A stretch of 64,000 nucleotides of DNA, taken from NCBI RefSeq assembly GCF_007754425.1, contig NZ_CP037452.1, forward strand, positions 6,861,164 through 6,925,163, given 5' to 3'. Numbering within the stretch: position 1 is the stretch's first letter; every line of letters begins with the position of its first letter. Position numbers and translations under genes: made by a program. The DNA comes from Gimesia fumaroli (GTDB lineage: Bacteria > Planctomycetota > Planctomycetia > Planctomycetales > Planctomycetaceae). Positions 1 to 9,150 of this stretch are shown here, one piece after another. The notes under the pieces were generated by a model, which made no database searches, was not told the origin of the DNA, and was given only the letters and a program-made list of their open reading frames with translations.

Positions 1-1
1 T

Positions 2-76
2 AAAGCCGCCCCCGACGGCCTCACCGAATATTGCCACGTTTTATTGAACTCCGCCGAATTTCTTTACATCGATTGA
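2..76 (+). CDS. C-terminal end of a DUF1549/DUF1553 protein (partial)
   Basis: Only the last 24 codons lie in the window, ending in TGA at 74-76. The encoded tail, ending LLNSAEFLYID, closely matches the ends of the two complete DUF1549/DUF1553 proteins further on (INSNELIYLD and LNSNELLFIQ). It is followed 7 bp later by a DUF1501 gene, which is the same gene order as the two complete pairs. The identification is therefore by tail similarity plus context. Everything upstream is outside the window. Confidence 0.8.
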   Translation, partial: KAAPDGLTEYCHVLLNSAEFLYID

Positions 77-83
77 AACAACC

Positions 84-1568
84 ATGCCTGTTTTACCATC
101 ACACAATTCGCTGATGTCTGAAATCTCGCGTCGTAGTTTTTTCGACCGCATGACCGACGGACTGTATGGCGTGGCGTTAACGTCGCTCATTGGTCAGCAA
201 AGTTTACGAGCCGCCGAAAAGCAACCGTTTCACCCGGCGCCCATTCCCGAAAACCTGGCGCCCAAACGCCCGCACTTCGCGCCGCGTGCAACATCGGTGA
301 TTCATCTCTGTATGCAGGGTGGTCCCAGTCAGGTCGATCTGTTTGATCCCAAGCCGGCTCTGAAAAAGTTTCACGGAAAAACAGCGCCCCGCGAACTCAC
401 CGGCAATGCGGTTTTCGAAAAAGATCGCACCGGCAAGTTGATGCAGAGTCCGTTTGAATTCAAGCAGCATGGAAAAGCGGGGGCCTGGGTTTCCGATGCA
501 CTGCCGCACCTCGCGCAGGAAGTCGACGAGATGACCATCGTCCGTTCGATGTATAATGTGCACCCTAATCACGAGCCCGCCATTTATAAAATGCAGTCCG
601 GTCAGACGTTCCCCGGTCATCCGGTGTTCGGTTCCTGGATTACTTATGGACTGGGCAATGAAAATCAGAACCTGCCCGCATATGTTGTACTGGCCGACCC
701 CAGTAACCGCCTGCCGACGAACAACGTGGATAACTGGATGTCCGGCTATCTTTCGCCCTTGTATCAGGGAACCCGCATGAAGGCGACCGGCTCGCCGCTG
801 TTGAACCTGGCCCCCGATTATGCAAGCGTCGATCAGGTCGCCCGCACCAAACAGGACTTGCTCAAACAGCTCGACCGCCTGCATCAGAAACAGCGACCCG
901 GCCAAATGGAACTTGAAGCCCGTATCCAAAACTACGAGATGGCCGCCAACATGCAACTCGAAGCCACCGAGACGCTCGATATCTCGCAGGAGACACCGGA
1001 AACGCTGGCGATGTACGGCATTGATGAAAAAGAGACTGACAGCTTCGGCCGCCGTTGTCTGTTGGCCCGCCGACTGGTCGAGAACGGCGTGCGCTTCGTG
1101 CAGCTCTACACCCGCGGCCAGATCTGGGACAATCATTCCAACATCAATAAATCACTCCGCACCGCCTGCGGTCAGACCGATCTTCCGATCGCAGGTCTGC
1201 TGAAAGATCTTCGTCAGCGCGGCTTGCTGGATAACACACTCGTTCTCTGGGGCGGCGAATTCGGTCGGCTGCCGACCGCACAGATCACGTCCGCAGCCAA
1301 GATGAACGTCGCGGGGCGCGATCATGGCCCGTATGGATTCTCGGCCTGGATGGCAGGCGGCGGCGTCAAACGGGGCCTCGTTTACGGCAACACCGATGAA
1401 GTCGGCTACGCGTCGGTTGAGAATCGCGTCAGCATTCAGGACTGGCATGCGACGATCCTGCATCTGTTAGGCATGGATCACGAGAAGCTGGTTTACGAAC
1501 GCAACGGCCTGGGAGAGCGTCTGACGCATCAGTTCCCGACTCGCGTCGTGCACGATATCATCGCGTAA
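84..1568 (+). CDS. DUF1501 domain-containing protein (first copy)
   Basis: The 494-aa protein is a DUF1501 family member, a large planctomycete family structurally related to the alkaline phosphatase/sulfatase fold and of unproven activity. The N-terminus carries a twin-arginine-like motif, SRRSFF, at residues 15-20 followed by a moderately hydrophobic stretch, so export by Tat is likely. Conserved family blocks seen are LCMQGGPSQVDLFDPKP near residue 75, GGEFGRLP near 390 and RDHGPYGFSAWMAGGG near 411. It begins 7 bp after the stop of a DUF1549/DUF1553 gene and is probably co-transcribed with it. The start is uncertain: ATG at 114 (MSEISRRSFF) would give a more typical short Tat leader. Family is certain, function is not. 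Confidence 0.9.
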   Translation: MPVLPSHNSLMSEISRRSFFDRMTDGLYGVALTSLIGQQSLRAAEKQPFHPAPIPENLAPKRPHFAPRATSVIHLCMQGGPSQVDLFDPKPALKKFHGKTAPRELTGNAVFEKDRTGKLMQSPFEFKQHGKAGAWVSDALPHLAQEVDEMTIVRSMYNVHPNHEPAIYKMQSGQTFPGHPVFGSWITYGLGNENQNLPAYVVLADPSNRLPTNNVDNWMSGYLSPLYQGTRMKATGSPLLNLAPDYASVDQVARTKQDLLKQLDRLHQKQRPGQMELEARIQNYEMAANMQLEATETLDISQETPETLAMYGIDEKETDSFGRRCLLARRLVENGVRFVQLYTRGQIWDNHSNINKSLRTACGQTDLPIAGLLKDLRQRGLLDNTLVLWGGEFGRLPTAQITSAAKMNVAGRDHGPYGFSAWMAGGGVKRGLVYGNTDEVGYASVENRVSIQDWHATILHLLGMDHEKLVYERNGLGERLTHQFPTRVVHDIIA

Positions 1569-1729
1569 AACGACTCTGACTCGTCGTCCACGCTTTATAT
1601 GAAATTCTCTTTAAGACGTTCTAGACATACTCGATCAGAGCAATGTCTGCTTGGTTTTCTCTACCGTGTTTGTCATGATGGTCTCTTGTAGATCATGATC
1701 ACCGGACTGACTGAAGAGAAATTCCTGAG

Positions 1730-2542
1730 ATGAAACACCTTGCCCTGTTACTCGCCTGTTGTCTGACACTAAACCCGCTGTCCGCTGGTGAAAAGAAAGA
1801 ATCCACGTTTTTAAAGAACGGCGTCACCGCCCACCGCGGCAATTCCAGCGAATTTCCCGAGAACACGTTGCCCGCTTTTGAAAGTGGCATCGCAGTCGGC
1901 GCGGACTGGCTGGAACTCGACATTTTTCTCACCAAAGACGGCAAGCTCGTTGTCACACACGACAAAACTACCCAGCGGGTCGGCGACAAAAATCTCACCG
2001 TTGCAGACTCAACCTACGCCAAACTGAAAACCGTCGACGTCGCCACCGACTTCCGCAAACGGCTCCAGAAAACAAAACAGGAATGCCCGCCCCAGCAGAT
2101 GCCGCTTCTGGAAGACGTTTTAAAACTGGTCAAACAGCAGCACCGCACCCGCGTCTCTCTCCAGCCCAAAGCCGACTGCGTCAAAGAAGCGGTCGCACTG
2201 GTGAAACAGCTCAACATGGAACCCTGGGTCGGCTTCAATGACGGCAACCTGACTTATATGACGCAGGTCAAACAACTGGCCCCCGCGATTCCCGTCTTCT
2301 GGGACCGGGGCGCCGAGACCAACATCGACACCGACATCAACATCGCCAAACAACGCGGCTTCGAAGCCCTCGTCCTGAACTATCAGGGCATCACCCCGGA
2401 GAAGATTCAAAAAATCAAAGCCGCCGGCCTCGAACCAGGCGTCTGGACCGTCAACGATCCGAAGTTAATGAAACAGTTTTTAAACCAAGGCATCGAACGC
2501 ATCTACACCGACGATCCCCGCTTGTTGCTCAAGTTGAAATAA
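1730..2542 (+). CDS. glycerophosphodiester phosphodiesterase family protein, exported
   Basis: The 270-aa product begins with a Sec-type signal peptide (MKHLALLLACCLTLNPLSAG) and then shows the GDPD TIM-barrel hallmarks: catalytic HRGNSSEFPENTLPAF near residue 36, the metal-binding ELDIFLTKDGKLVVTHD block near residue 63, and the C-terminal GVWTVNDP and IYTDDPRLL motifs. The length is normal for bacterial enzymes of this family. It would hydrolyse glycerophosphodiesters to glycerol-3-phosphate and an alcohol outside the cytoplasmic membrane; the exact substrate cannot be read from sequence. It stands alone, 161 bp after the DUF1501 gene and on the same strand. Confidence 0.9.
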   Translation: MKHLALLLACCLTLNPLSAGEKKESTFLKNGVTAHRGNSSEFPENTLPAFESGIAVGADWLELDIFLTKDGKLVVTHDKTTQRVGDKNLTVADSTYAKLKTVDVATDFRKRLQKTKQECPPQQMPLLEDVLKLVKQQHRTRVSLQPKADCVKEAVALVKQLNMEPWVGFNDGNLTYMTQVKQLAPAIPVFWDRGAETNIDTDINIAKQRGFEALVLNYQGITPEKIQKIKAAGLEPGVWTVNDPKLMKQFLNQGIERIYTDDPRLLLKLK

Positions 2543-2626
2543 ACTCATCGTCAGAGTATTTTCGTCTCCATCGACTCATGAAATCGTTCTTTGCGCATAC
2601 TTGCATTCGAGATACAACCGGGACAG

Positions 2627-4345
2627 ATGAGCATGGCCAAAAAGAAATCGGCGCCACGAAAAAAACAAACCAGTAAAAAGAAGCGTCCTCAAGCAATCAA
2701 TCCTTTCACGGGAGAGCCGATGGATGCGGTCGACTGGGGCGATGTGTTTGAACTGGTTGAAAAAAATAAAACGCGCGCGTTGAAGAATCTGTTCGAAGAC
2801 GGCATGACCTTCGAGGAATTCCAGAATACGTATTGGGGACGTCTGGAAGACAACGAATATCTGCATCGTGCAGCCGAGCAGGGGAGTCTGCCGATGGTTA
2901 AGCTGCTGATTGAACAGGGAGCCGACCCGGACGAACTGGATGAGATCTATCAGACGCCGCTCGAAAGAGCATTTCTGGCGAAGAAAAAACAGGTCGCGAA
3001 ATATCTGTTTGAACGGACCCAGTCGGAGACCGCAAAACAGCTGGTGGAAGACACACTGTACCCCAGCCGAAAACCAGGCCGCAAATTGCCCAAAATTGAT
3101 CCAGAATTGAAACAGGCGATCGAGGAAAAATCTCTGAAAACAGTACGAGCCTTGATCAAAAAAGGAGTGCCGGTGAATGCGAAATTTAAAACAGAATATA
3201 AGAGCGACAGCACTCCACTGGAACTCGCTGTAGACCTCAACGCATTGAAAATTGCTGAGGCATTATTAAGTGCGGGAGCAAATCCAAATCCAATACTAAA
3301 AGAAGCCCATCCCCTGGCGACAGCCCTGTTCAGGAAGTCTCCTAAGATGATGTCTCTCCTGCTCGAACATGGCGCCGACCCGAATCGGCCCGGCGATCTG
3401 AAAAAAACCTGCTTAATGGACGCCGTGGATCGCGAAGAGATGCAGTTCATTAATCTCTTACTGGAGGCAGGCACTGACCTGAATCTGCGCGATTCGCAAG
3501 GACGCCAGGCGATTCATTTTAGGGGTTTCTTAAAGTCTCATCGATATGATTCCCAAAAAGAGAAGAAAAAACTGCTTCACTCAGCGAACGTAACAATGCG
3601 GCTCATCGAAGCAGGTGCCGATCTGCAGGCAGAAACGGAAAGTGGCAGTACCAAACTAATGGATCTTTACTGCGAGCCCCGCTGGGGAGATACACATCAA
3701 CGTTACCTGGACTTTAAAGCAGCACTCGTTGAAGCAGGTGGGCTGGATCCCAGCATTGATGATCTGCTGAGGCTGGTAAGACAGAATCAAATCACACAGG
3801 TCAGGAAGCTGATCAAAGAAGGAGTGAATGTGAATCATCGGGGCGATCTGCTCCCTTTTGCCGGCCAGGTCACTCCGCTGGCAATGGCGGTCATCTGTGG
3901 TCATCACAAGCTGGCAGAATTACTGATCAAATCGGGTGCGAATCCGGATGCCATATCTACATCATTCCGCTTTGGCGTGGAGGATCCGAATGCCGAGGAA
4001 CCCAGACCTTATAATCTGATGGAGGAAGATCCACACTACTTCGGACACGGTTTAACCTGGGTAAGACCGGTAGGAGTCGCAGTCTGGAAGAATGATCCTG
4101 AAATGATCCAAATTCTGGCCGAAGCAAATGCCTCATTGATGCTGGATGCAGGTCAGGGAGGAGCCCCCTTGGTCTGGGCAATCGATCTCGCACATCTTGA
4201 GTCTGTTCAAGCTTTACTCAATGCAGGCGCGAACCCCTACAAGTCCAAGAGTAGTGGTGCTGACGCTGTGTTTTATGCCAATCTGGATCACACTCATCCC
4301 AAAATCAAACAGCTGGTCAACCAGGCAGCGAAGAAGTTGAAATGA
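2627..4345 (+). CDS. ankyrin repeat protein
   Basis: The 572-aa protein has a very basic N-terminus (MSMAKKKSAPRKKQ and more Lys/Arg) followed by roughly ten ankyrin-type repeats. Examples are YLHRAAEQGSLPMVKLLIEQ near residue 80, TPLELAVDLNALKIAEALLS near 197, and repeats near 240, 270, 415, 490 and 525. I chose ATG 2627, preceded by GGGACAG, over an upstream TTG at 2591; ATG 2633 is also possible. No signal peptide or membrane segment is visible, so a cytoplasmic protein-binding role is likely. It lies 62 bp before the first of two tandem unknown paralogs, with whose leader it abuts. Partner and function are unknown. Confidence 0.88.
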   Translation: MSMAKKKSAPRKKQTSKKKRPQAINPFTGEPMDAVDWGDVFELVEKNKTRALKNLFEDGMTFEEFQNTYWGRLEDNEYLHRAAEQGSLPMVKLLIEQGADPDELDEIYQTPLERAFLAKKKQVAKYLFERTQSETAKQLVEDTLYPSRKPGRKLPKIDPELKQAIEEKSLKTVRALIKKGVPVNAKFKTEYKSDSTPLELAVDLNALKIAEALLSAGANPNPILKEAHPLATALFRKSPKMMSLLLEHGADPNRPGDLKKTCLMDAVDREEMQFINLLLEAGTDLNLRDSQGRQAIHFRGFLKSHRYDSQKEKKKLLHSANVTMRLIEAGADLQAETESGSTKLMDLYCEPRWGDTHQRYLDFKAALVEAGGLDPSIDDLLRLVRQNQITQVRKLIKEGVNVNHRGDLLPFAGQVTPLAMAVICGHHKLAELLIKSGANPDAISTSFRFGVEDPNAEEPRPYNLMEEDPHYFGHGLTWVRPVGVAVWKNDPEMIQILAEANASLMLDAGQGGAPLVWAIDLAHLESVQALLNAGANPYKSKSSGADAVFYANLDHTHPKIKQLVNQAAKKLK

Positions 4346-4407
4346 AAAACTTTAAGATAGCACAATCATTCCTCGCCTGGCTCAAAACTTTCACTACAGG
4401 AGACATC

Positions 4408-5739
4408 ATGATAAAGTCGCTCGATCAACTCAACTTCGGTCCGCACAATGAAGACGTGCAGGAAGTGATTGCCTTCGTGCAGTCGGGGAAGCTCCTCTCG
4501 ATTCCCTTCGATCAGCAGCTTGCAGAAACGTCTGGCTACAAGATTAAGCAGATTCATACATTCGAAGAGATCGACCTGTATCGGAAATCATTGAATGATT
4601 GCATGGATAATTACGAACCGTATATCAAACGCGCGGACTGGGACGACCTTTTACGTGATGACATCGGTAAAATGATGAATTACGGAGATACAACCGAAAA
4701 ATTTAAAAATATTGAGGAGCTAGATAGTTCTCTGACTTCCCAGTTCGATCAGCTCTGGAAGCAGTTCTTTATCCTGGTGAATGACCAGCTCAAAGGAATC
4801 CTGACTAAGGATGAGTCCGATATCATTGCCGATGACCTGTATATGGTCTGTAAATGCAGGGCCCTCTTTGGTAAAGACAAATCGTTCAGGCACGAAACGC
4901 TGTTTCCCATCTATCAGGCAGGTGGGTATCCCTGTGGCTGGGATGGCGCATTTCCGCGAGGGCAAGTGGCGGTCTTTGTCCCCGATCCCAATATTCCCTG
5001 CCGGTTTCCCGAAAAGGAAAAACCGCGCGTTTTTGAAAACCTGGAAGAGTGGAAAACAGCATGGGAGGAAAAACCAGAATTGGTTCGCTCACAAAAACCG
5101 TTCAGTTCGGACCAGCCCCAACTCTGGCACGGAATTACTTCACTGGAGGGTGAGTATGCTTACGCTGCGATTGACGAACACATTCAATTCGCTCTGGGAT
5201 TTTCACTGGAGACACTCTGGCCTGATACAATGGAGCAGGATGAAAAATATTTGAATGCTGTCTGGGGGGATATTGCAGGAGAGATGATCCCATTATCAGA
5301 ACGGTTTCTTTTAACACTGATGCTTAAGGGAGTTGAACGTACTTATCTTATTTCGTATCCAGACACTCAGAACACATTAGAACTGGTTCAAGAGATTGTC
5401 GAAATGAACGAGACCGGCGGCTTTTTCTTTGAGGTCAGCAATCAGAATCGAACCGTCCGCTTTATTCATTACGACGAATATGGAATGTGCGATGAAAAAC
5501 TGGAAGCTGATGCCGAAGGTATCCAGTTTGAATCCGAAGTCCGAGAACTGGATATTCCACTTGAGCAGGATAACCTGTTTGAGATTGTCAACAACTGTTT
5601 TGAGTATCACGGCCTCAGTGATCTGAAGCTCAATTATGATGAGCTGATCTCTGGCCCCGACGAGCAAGGCCTTTCCACCGCCACATTCAAGCGGATGCCC
5701 GAGCTCAAGTATGAGATCGATATTCTCAATCTAGACTGA
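4408..5739 (+). CDS. unrecognised protein, tandem paralog A
   Basis: A 443-aa soluble, acidic protein of a family I do not recognise. The reading frame opens at 4342 (overlapping the ankyrin gene stop), but ATG 4408 is preferred because AGGAGA precedes it by 6 bp and the product then aligns with paralog B from its first residues (LDQLNFGP versus LDQLDFGP). Conserved blocks shared with B include the segment around AETSGYKI near residue 40, FPIYQAGGYPCGWDGAFPRG near 170, VRSQKPFSSDQPQLWHGI near 230, and an almost identical C-terminus, GPDEQGLSTATFKRMPELKY. No signal peptide or membrane helix is seen. The tandem arrangement behind an ankyrin gene suggests a lineage-specific family, perhaps interaction or immunity related, but that is speculation. 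Confidence 0.85.
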   Translation: MIKSLDQLNFGPHNEDVQEVIAFVQSGKLLSIPFDQQLAETSGYKIKQIHTFEEIDLYRKSLNDCMDNYEPYIKRADWDDLLRDDIGKMMNYGDTTEKFKNIEELDSSLTSQFDQLWKQFFILVNDQLKGILTKDESDIIADDLYMVCKCRALFGKDKSFRHETLFPIYQAGGYPCGWDGAFPRGQVAVFVPDPNIPCRFPEKEKPRVFENLEEWKTAWEEKPELVRSQKPFSSDQPQLWHGITSLEGEYAYAAIDEHIQFALGFSLETLWPDTMEQDEKYLNAVWGDIAGEMIPLSERFLLTLMLKGVERTYLISYPDTQNTLELVQEIVEMNETGGFFFEVSNQNRTVRFIHYDEYGMCDEKLEADAEGIQFESEVRELDIPLEQDNLFEIVNNCFEYHGLSDLKLNYDELISGPDEQGLSTATFKRMPELKYEIDILNLD

Positions 5740-5834
5740 GGAGCTTGTGAACTTTTTCTTCCTGCTTGTATTACCTTAAGATCGCTCCGATTCTCATCAG
5801 TTTAACATCGTATCTGCTTATCAATGGAGACCTC

Positions 5835-7157
5835 ATGCCCACGCCCCTCGATCAGCTCGACTTCGGTCCCAACAACGACGCGGTACACGAAGTGATTGAC
5901 CTCGTACAATCCGGAAACATCCTCAAAATCCCCTTCGATCAACAGCTCGCAGAAACGTCGGGGTACAAAATCAGACAAATTCATACGTTCGAAAAGATCG
6001 ATCTGTATCGCAGGTCAATTACTGATGACTTGGGCAATGATAAACCCTATATCAGATGCGTTGACTGGAATGAGATATTACATGAAGACGATAACACACT
6101 GATGGAGTATGGAGACTGGCCTGGGATTTATAGCATGATTAAGGAGCTGGAGATTGCTCTGACTTCTGTGTTTGAACAGCTCAGGGAACAGATCTTTATC
6201 CTGGTGAATGATCAGCTCAAAGGGTTTCTGATTCAGGAAGAGGCAGATCTCATTGCCGAAGGACTGTATATGGTCTGCAAAAGCAGGGCGCTCTTCAGTA
6301 AAGACAGCGGCTTTGTGCACGAAAGCTGGTTTCCCATTTTTCAGGCAGGCGGCTATCCCTGTGGCTGGTCGGGTGCATTTCCCCGGGGACAGCTGGTAGT
6401 TTTTGTGCCGGATCCCCATGTCCCCTGTCACTTTCCAGAGAGAACAGATGCTTCTGTTTACGAACAAACCAAGAAAAATGCGACAGAACCGATTCGTTCT
6501 CAAAAACCGTTCAGTTCGGACCAGCCCCATCTCTGGCACGGCATTGCTTCACTGAAGGGTGAGTATGCCTATGCTGTGATTGATGAACATATCGGATTGG
6601 GTTTAAAAGCGTTACTGGATACAATCTGGCCCGAAGCAGAGGAGCAGGTTAATAAAGAATCAGAGGCGATTTTGGACAATATCGCAGGAGAGACTTTTTC
6701 ATTACCGGAGCAATTTATTCTGGCACTGATGCTCAGGGGAATTGAAAAAACGTATTTTTTATCGCATCCGGATGGTCAGGACATTATCGAACAAGCCCAG
6801 GAGATCGTTGAAACAAGTGAGACGAGTGGCTTTGCCTTTGAGGTCAGCAGCAAGAATCAAACAGTTCGCTTTTACCACTATGACGAAGACGGATATTGCG
6901 ATGAAAGCCTGGAAGTGGGCCTGGATGGTTCTGATGAGATTCATTTCCAGTCCGATCTCAGAATACTGGACATTCCACTGAGACAGGAAAACCTGTTTAA
7001 GATTGTCAATGACTGTTTTGAATACCACGGGCTCTGTGATCTGATGCTCAATTATGATGCGCTGATCACCGGCCCCGACGAGCAAGGCCTGTCCACCGCC
7101 ACATTCAAGCGGATGCCTGAGCTCAAGTATGAAATTGATATTTTGAAGCTGGACTGA
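5835..7157 (+). CDS. unrecognised protein, tandem paralog B
   Basis: The 440-aa product is a clear paralog of the preceding gene, matching it along the full length, with the last 30 residues nearly identical (GPDEQGLSTATFKRMPELKY is shared). ATG 5835 is preferred to a TTG at 5766 because the motif GGAGACCTC precedes it, as GGAGACATC precedes paralog A. The untranslated leaders are also recognisably related (both contain TTAAGAT followed by a similar stretch), so the duplication included the leader. Both copies are intact with no frameshift. It converges with the minus-strand gene ending at 7194. The function is not known to me; soluble, with no recognisable catalytic motif. Confidence 0.85.
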   Translation: MPTPLDQLDFGPNNDAVHEVIDLVQSGNILKIPFDQQLAETSGYKIRQIHTFEKIDLYRRSITDDLGNDKPYIRCVDWNEILHEDDNTLMEYGDWPGIYSMIKELEIALTSVFEQLREQIFILVNDQLKGFLIQEEADLIAEGLYMVCKSRALFSKDSGFVHESWFPIFQAGGYPCGWSGAFPRGQLVVFVPDPHVPCHFPERTDASVYEQTKKNATEPIRSQKPFSSDQPHLWHGIASLKGEYAYAVIDEHIGLGLKALLDTIWPEAEEQVNKESEAILDNIAGETFSLPEQFILALMLRGIEKTYFLSHPDGQDIIEQAQEIVETSETSGFAFEVSSKNQTVRFYHYDEDGYCDESLEVGLDGSDEIHFQSDLRILDIPLRQENLFKIVNDCFEYHGLCDLMLNYDALITGPDEQGLSTATFKRMPELKYEIDILKLD

Positions 7158-7193
7158 ATCGATTCGGAACAAATTCGACGCCCCTGGATTCCC

Positions 7194-8021
7194 TCAATCT
7201 CGAAGGAGATGCAGGGGAGACTCAAATTGTATAGCAATGATTTCAACTGGCCCGGCGAAAAGTGATTCTTCATGCCGATCATGCCAGGATTTCAATTGTA
7301 TTCCATGCGATTTAATGATTTCAATTGCATCGGGCACCGAGAGCACGTCTACTTGCTGACGCACGATTCGATAAAGCGGTTCAAAGTCATACTCAAGTAA
7401 AATATCAAACGACTCTTCGTAAACGATTTCTTCATGAAGGTCCAGCAGAGTCACAATGGAATCAGTGAGATACTGTACTTCCTGTGGGAGCGACTGCTGC
7501 AGCTCGTGGATCTGCTCAGGAGTCACGATGGTCTTTTCTCTGGGAGGTAGTTCGGGAAGTTCCGGGACTTCAAAATCCCAGGATTTGACTTTGAAACTGG
7601 AGATAATTTCCTGCCAGAACTTTTCATCCCGTTCAAATGGTTCAGAAGACCTGAGATATAATTCAACATGCCTCTGATCAGGATATTCGAGAAACAGATT
7701 CCAGATATACCCCATGAACTTGACTTCTTCGTCAAACATTTCAATCCCAGAAATTTCTTCTGTATTTGGGAGTATGTTCGAAATACCTTGATGTTTCTCT
7801 GCCATATCAAAGGGAATATTTTGCCGAAAATACTCTCTTGCACTTTCAAGCTTCTTTGAAGAATCAGACTGAAACATACAGATTGAAATATCGATGGACG
7901 TTTTCTCGGTCTCGAAATCATGTCGGTAAAAATGATAGACCGTCGGGCCGGGACTCGGAGAGGCATGACAGTCATCCGGGATTAAAATTGAGATCTCATC
8001 ATTCGAATATTCTGTCAGCAT
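7194..8021 (-). CDS. unrecognised 275-aa protein
   Basis: I chose ATG at 8021, with GGAA seven bases upstream, over a TTG at 8033. The protein is acidic and soluble. The first 145 or so residues (for example YFRQNIPFD and VELYLRSSEPFERDEKFW) look like an alpha/beta domain of the kind that ends in an amphipathic helix with FWQEIISSFKV. A Pro/Glu-rich linker, VPELPELPPREK, then leads to a second domain containing LLDLHEEIVYEESFDILLEY. I do not recognise either domain. It converges on the tandem paralogs with only 36 bp between stops, so it may be part of the same locus or merely adjacent. Confidence 0.75.
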   Translation of the reverse strand: MLTEYSNDEISILIPDDCHASPSPGPTVYHFYRHDFETEKTSIDISICMFQSDSSKKLESAREYFRQNIPFDMAEKHQGISNILPNTEEISGIEMFDEEVKFMGYIWNLFLEYPDQRHVELYLRSSEPFERDEKFWQEIISSFKVKSWDFEVPELPELPPREKTIVTPEQIHELQQSLPQEVQYLTDSIVTLLDLHEEIVYEESFDILLEYDFEPLYRIVRQQVDVLSVPDAIEIIKSHGIQLKSWHDRHEESLFAGPVEIIAIQFESPLHLLRD

Positions 8022-8183
8022 TGAGGATTCCAACCATTCGTTTCAACAGCATCAGTCTTTAGTAATTTCGTTCAGCCTGTCCGTCTTTGCGTGAGTTGAT
8101 TTTTCAACAAGCCCCTGTACACAATGCTTAACCGAAAAGTCATCCAGCCTATCGAGATTTTGTTGACAGTCATTTCCAATACA

Positions 8184-9014
8184 TTACTGACAGTTATTCA
8201 TACCCAACTGCACCAACTGTGCGGCGACGCGTTGCAGGTCGGGTTCGATGATTTCGGGTTGTTTTGCCAGGGGATAAAGCTGAGCGCCGGGGCGTGAGAC
8301 AAATGCGCCGCGCCAGCCGGCCCAGAGCGCACCGGCGATATCCCAGCCGTGAGCGGCGATCAGCATGCAGTCTTCCGGCTTCACTTTCATTTTTCGAGCC
8401 GCCCATTTGTAAACGTGCGAGTGTGGTTTGAACATCTGCAATTCTTCAATGCTCAATCGTGTTTCAAACAGATCATACAGGCCCGCGTTTTTCATCTGTG
8501 TATCCACGCCTGCCTGCGAAGAATTCGTTAGTGTCACCATCCGAAAGCCGGCCTGCTTTAACTGTTCGAGGGCCGGTTTCACATCGGGGTGTGGAGGGAG
8601 TGAGCGAATCGGCGCGATTGCCTGTTTCGCGGCTTCATCCGTCAGTGCGATCCCTTCGTTGCGCGCCACCATCTGCAGTGTGGCGGCACCGATCACGCCG
8701 AAATCGTCATAATGATCGCCGACCGTCGCAACCAGCGAATGCTGTAGCATCGTGGTGAACCAGAGCGGCAGCAGATCGGGACGGCCGCCAAGAGCATTCG
8801 CGACGCTCTCTTTCATCGCTTCCAGATCGAGCAGTGTTTCATTGACATCAAAGAACAGACACTTTGGTCGTGAGTTCATCGTGGGCTCCTGTTGTTCCTG
8901 CGCGGAAACGAGCGTCGGCAGCATCCCCGCTGCGAAGCCGGCTCCGGTCGTCAGAAAATGACGGCGATTGTTTGCAGTGATCGGCGTTGTATCTGATTTG
9001 TGAGCAGGCGACAT
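8184..9014 (-). CDS. haloacid dehalogenase type II family hydrolase with export leader
   Basis: The 276-aa protein is a HAD-superfamily hydrolase of the L-2-haloacid dehalogenase type II group. It shows motif I FFDVNETLLDL near residue 54 with the nucleophilic Asp, motif II TLTNSSQAG, the motif III Lys region near KPHSHVYKWA, and motif IV IAAHGWDIAGALWAGWRGAF. Unusually, about 45 residues precede the catalytic domain, containing NRRHFLTTGAGFAAGMLP, which resembles a Tat leader; the enzyme is normally cytosolic. AAAGGACGAAGGG precedes the ATG, supporting this long start, although an internal ATG at the MNSRPK position would give a leaderless enzyme. Substrate is unknown. Same strand as the esterase upstream, 136 bp away. 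Confidence 0.88.
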   Translation of the reverse strand: MSPAHKSDTTPITANNRRHFLTTGAGFAAGMLPTLVSAQEQQEPTMNSRPKCLFFDVNETLLDLEAMKESVANALGGRPDLLPLWFTTMLQHSLVATVGDHYDDFGVIGAATLQMVARNEGIALTDEAAKQAIAPIRSLPPHPDVKPALEQLKQAGFRMVTLTNSSQAGVDTQMKNAGLYDLFETRLSIEELQMFKPHSHVYKWAARKMKVKPEDCMLIAAHGWDIAGALWAGWRGAFVSRPGAQLYPLAKQPEIIEPDLQRVAAQLVQLGMNNCQ

Positions 9015-9150
9015 CCCTTCGTCCTTTCTCTGTTTGAAAACAGCATGCTGTTACCGATGTGAGAACATTGCACACAGTATGACAGGAAGCGAATTTTCCA
9101 TCCAGATCATTCAGCCGATTAAGGCAGGACGAATTTGTGAGCTTCGCATG

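Noticed and set aside
204..1136. 310-aa minus-strand reading frame inside the first DUF1501 gene
   Set aside because: It is fully antisense to a well-supported gene, lacks recognisable domains and reflects codon bias of the real gene.
4342..4407. ATGA stop-start overlap of ankyrin gene and paralog A
   Set aside because: Attractive as translational coupling, but the better ribosome-binding site and paralog alignment place the start at 4408.
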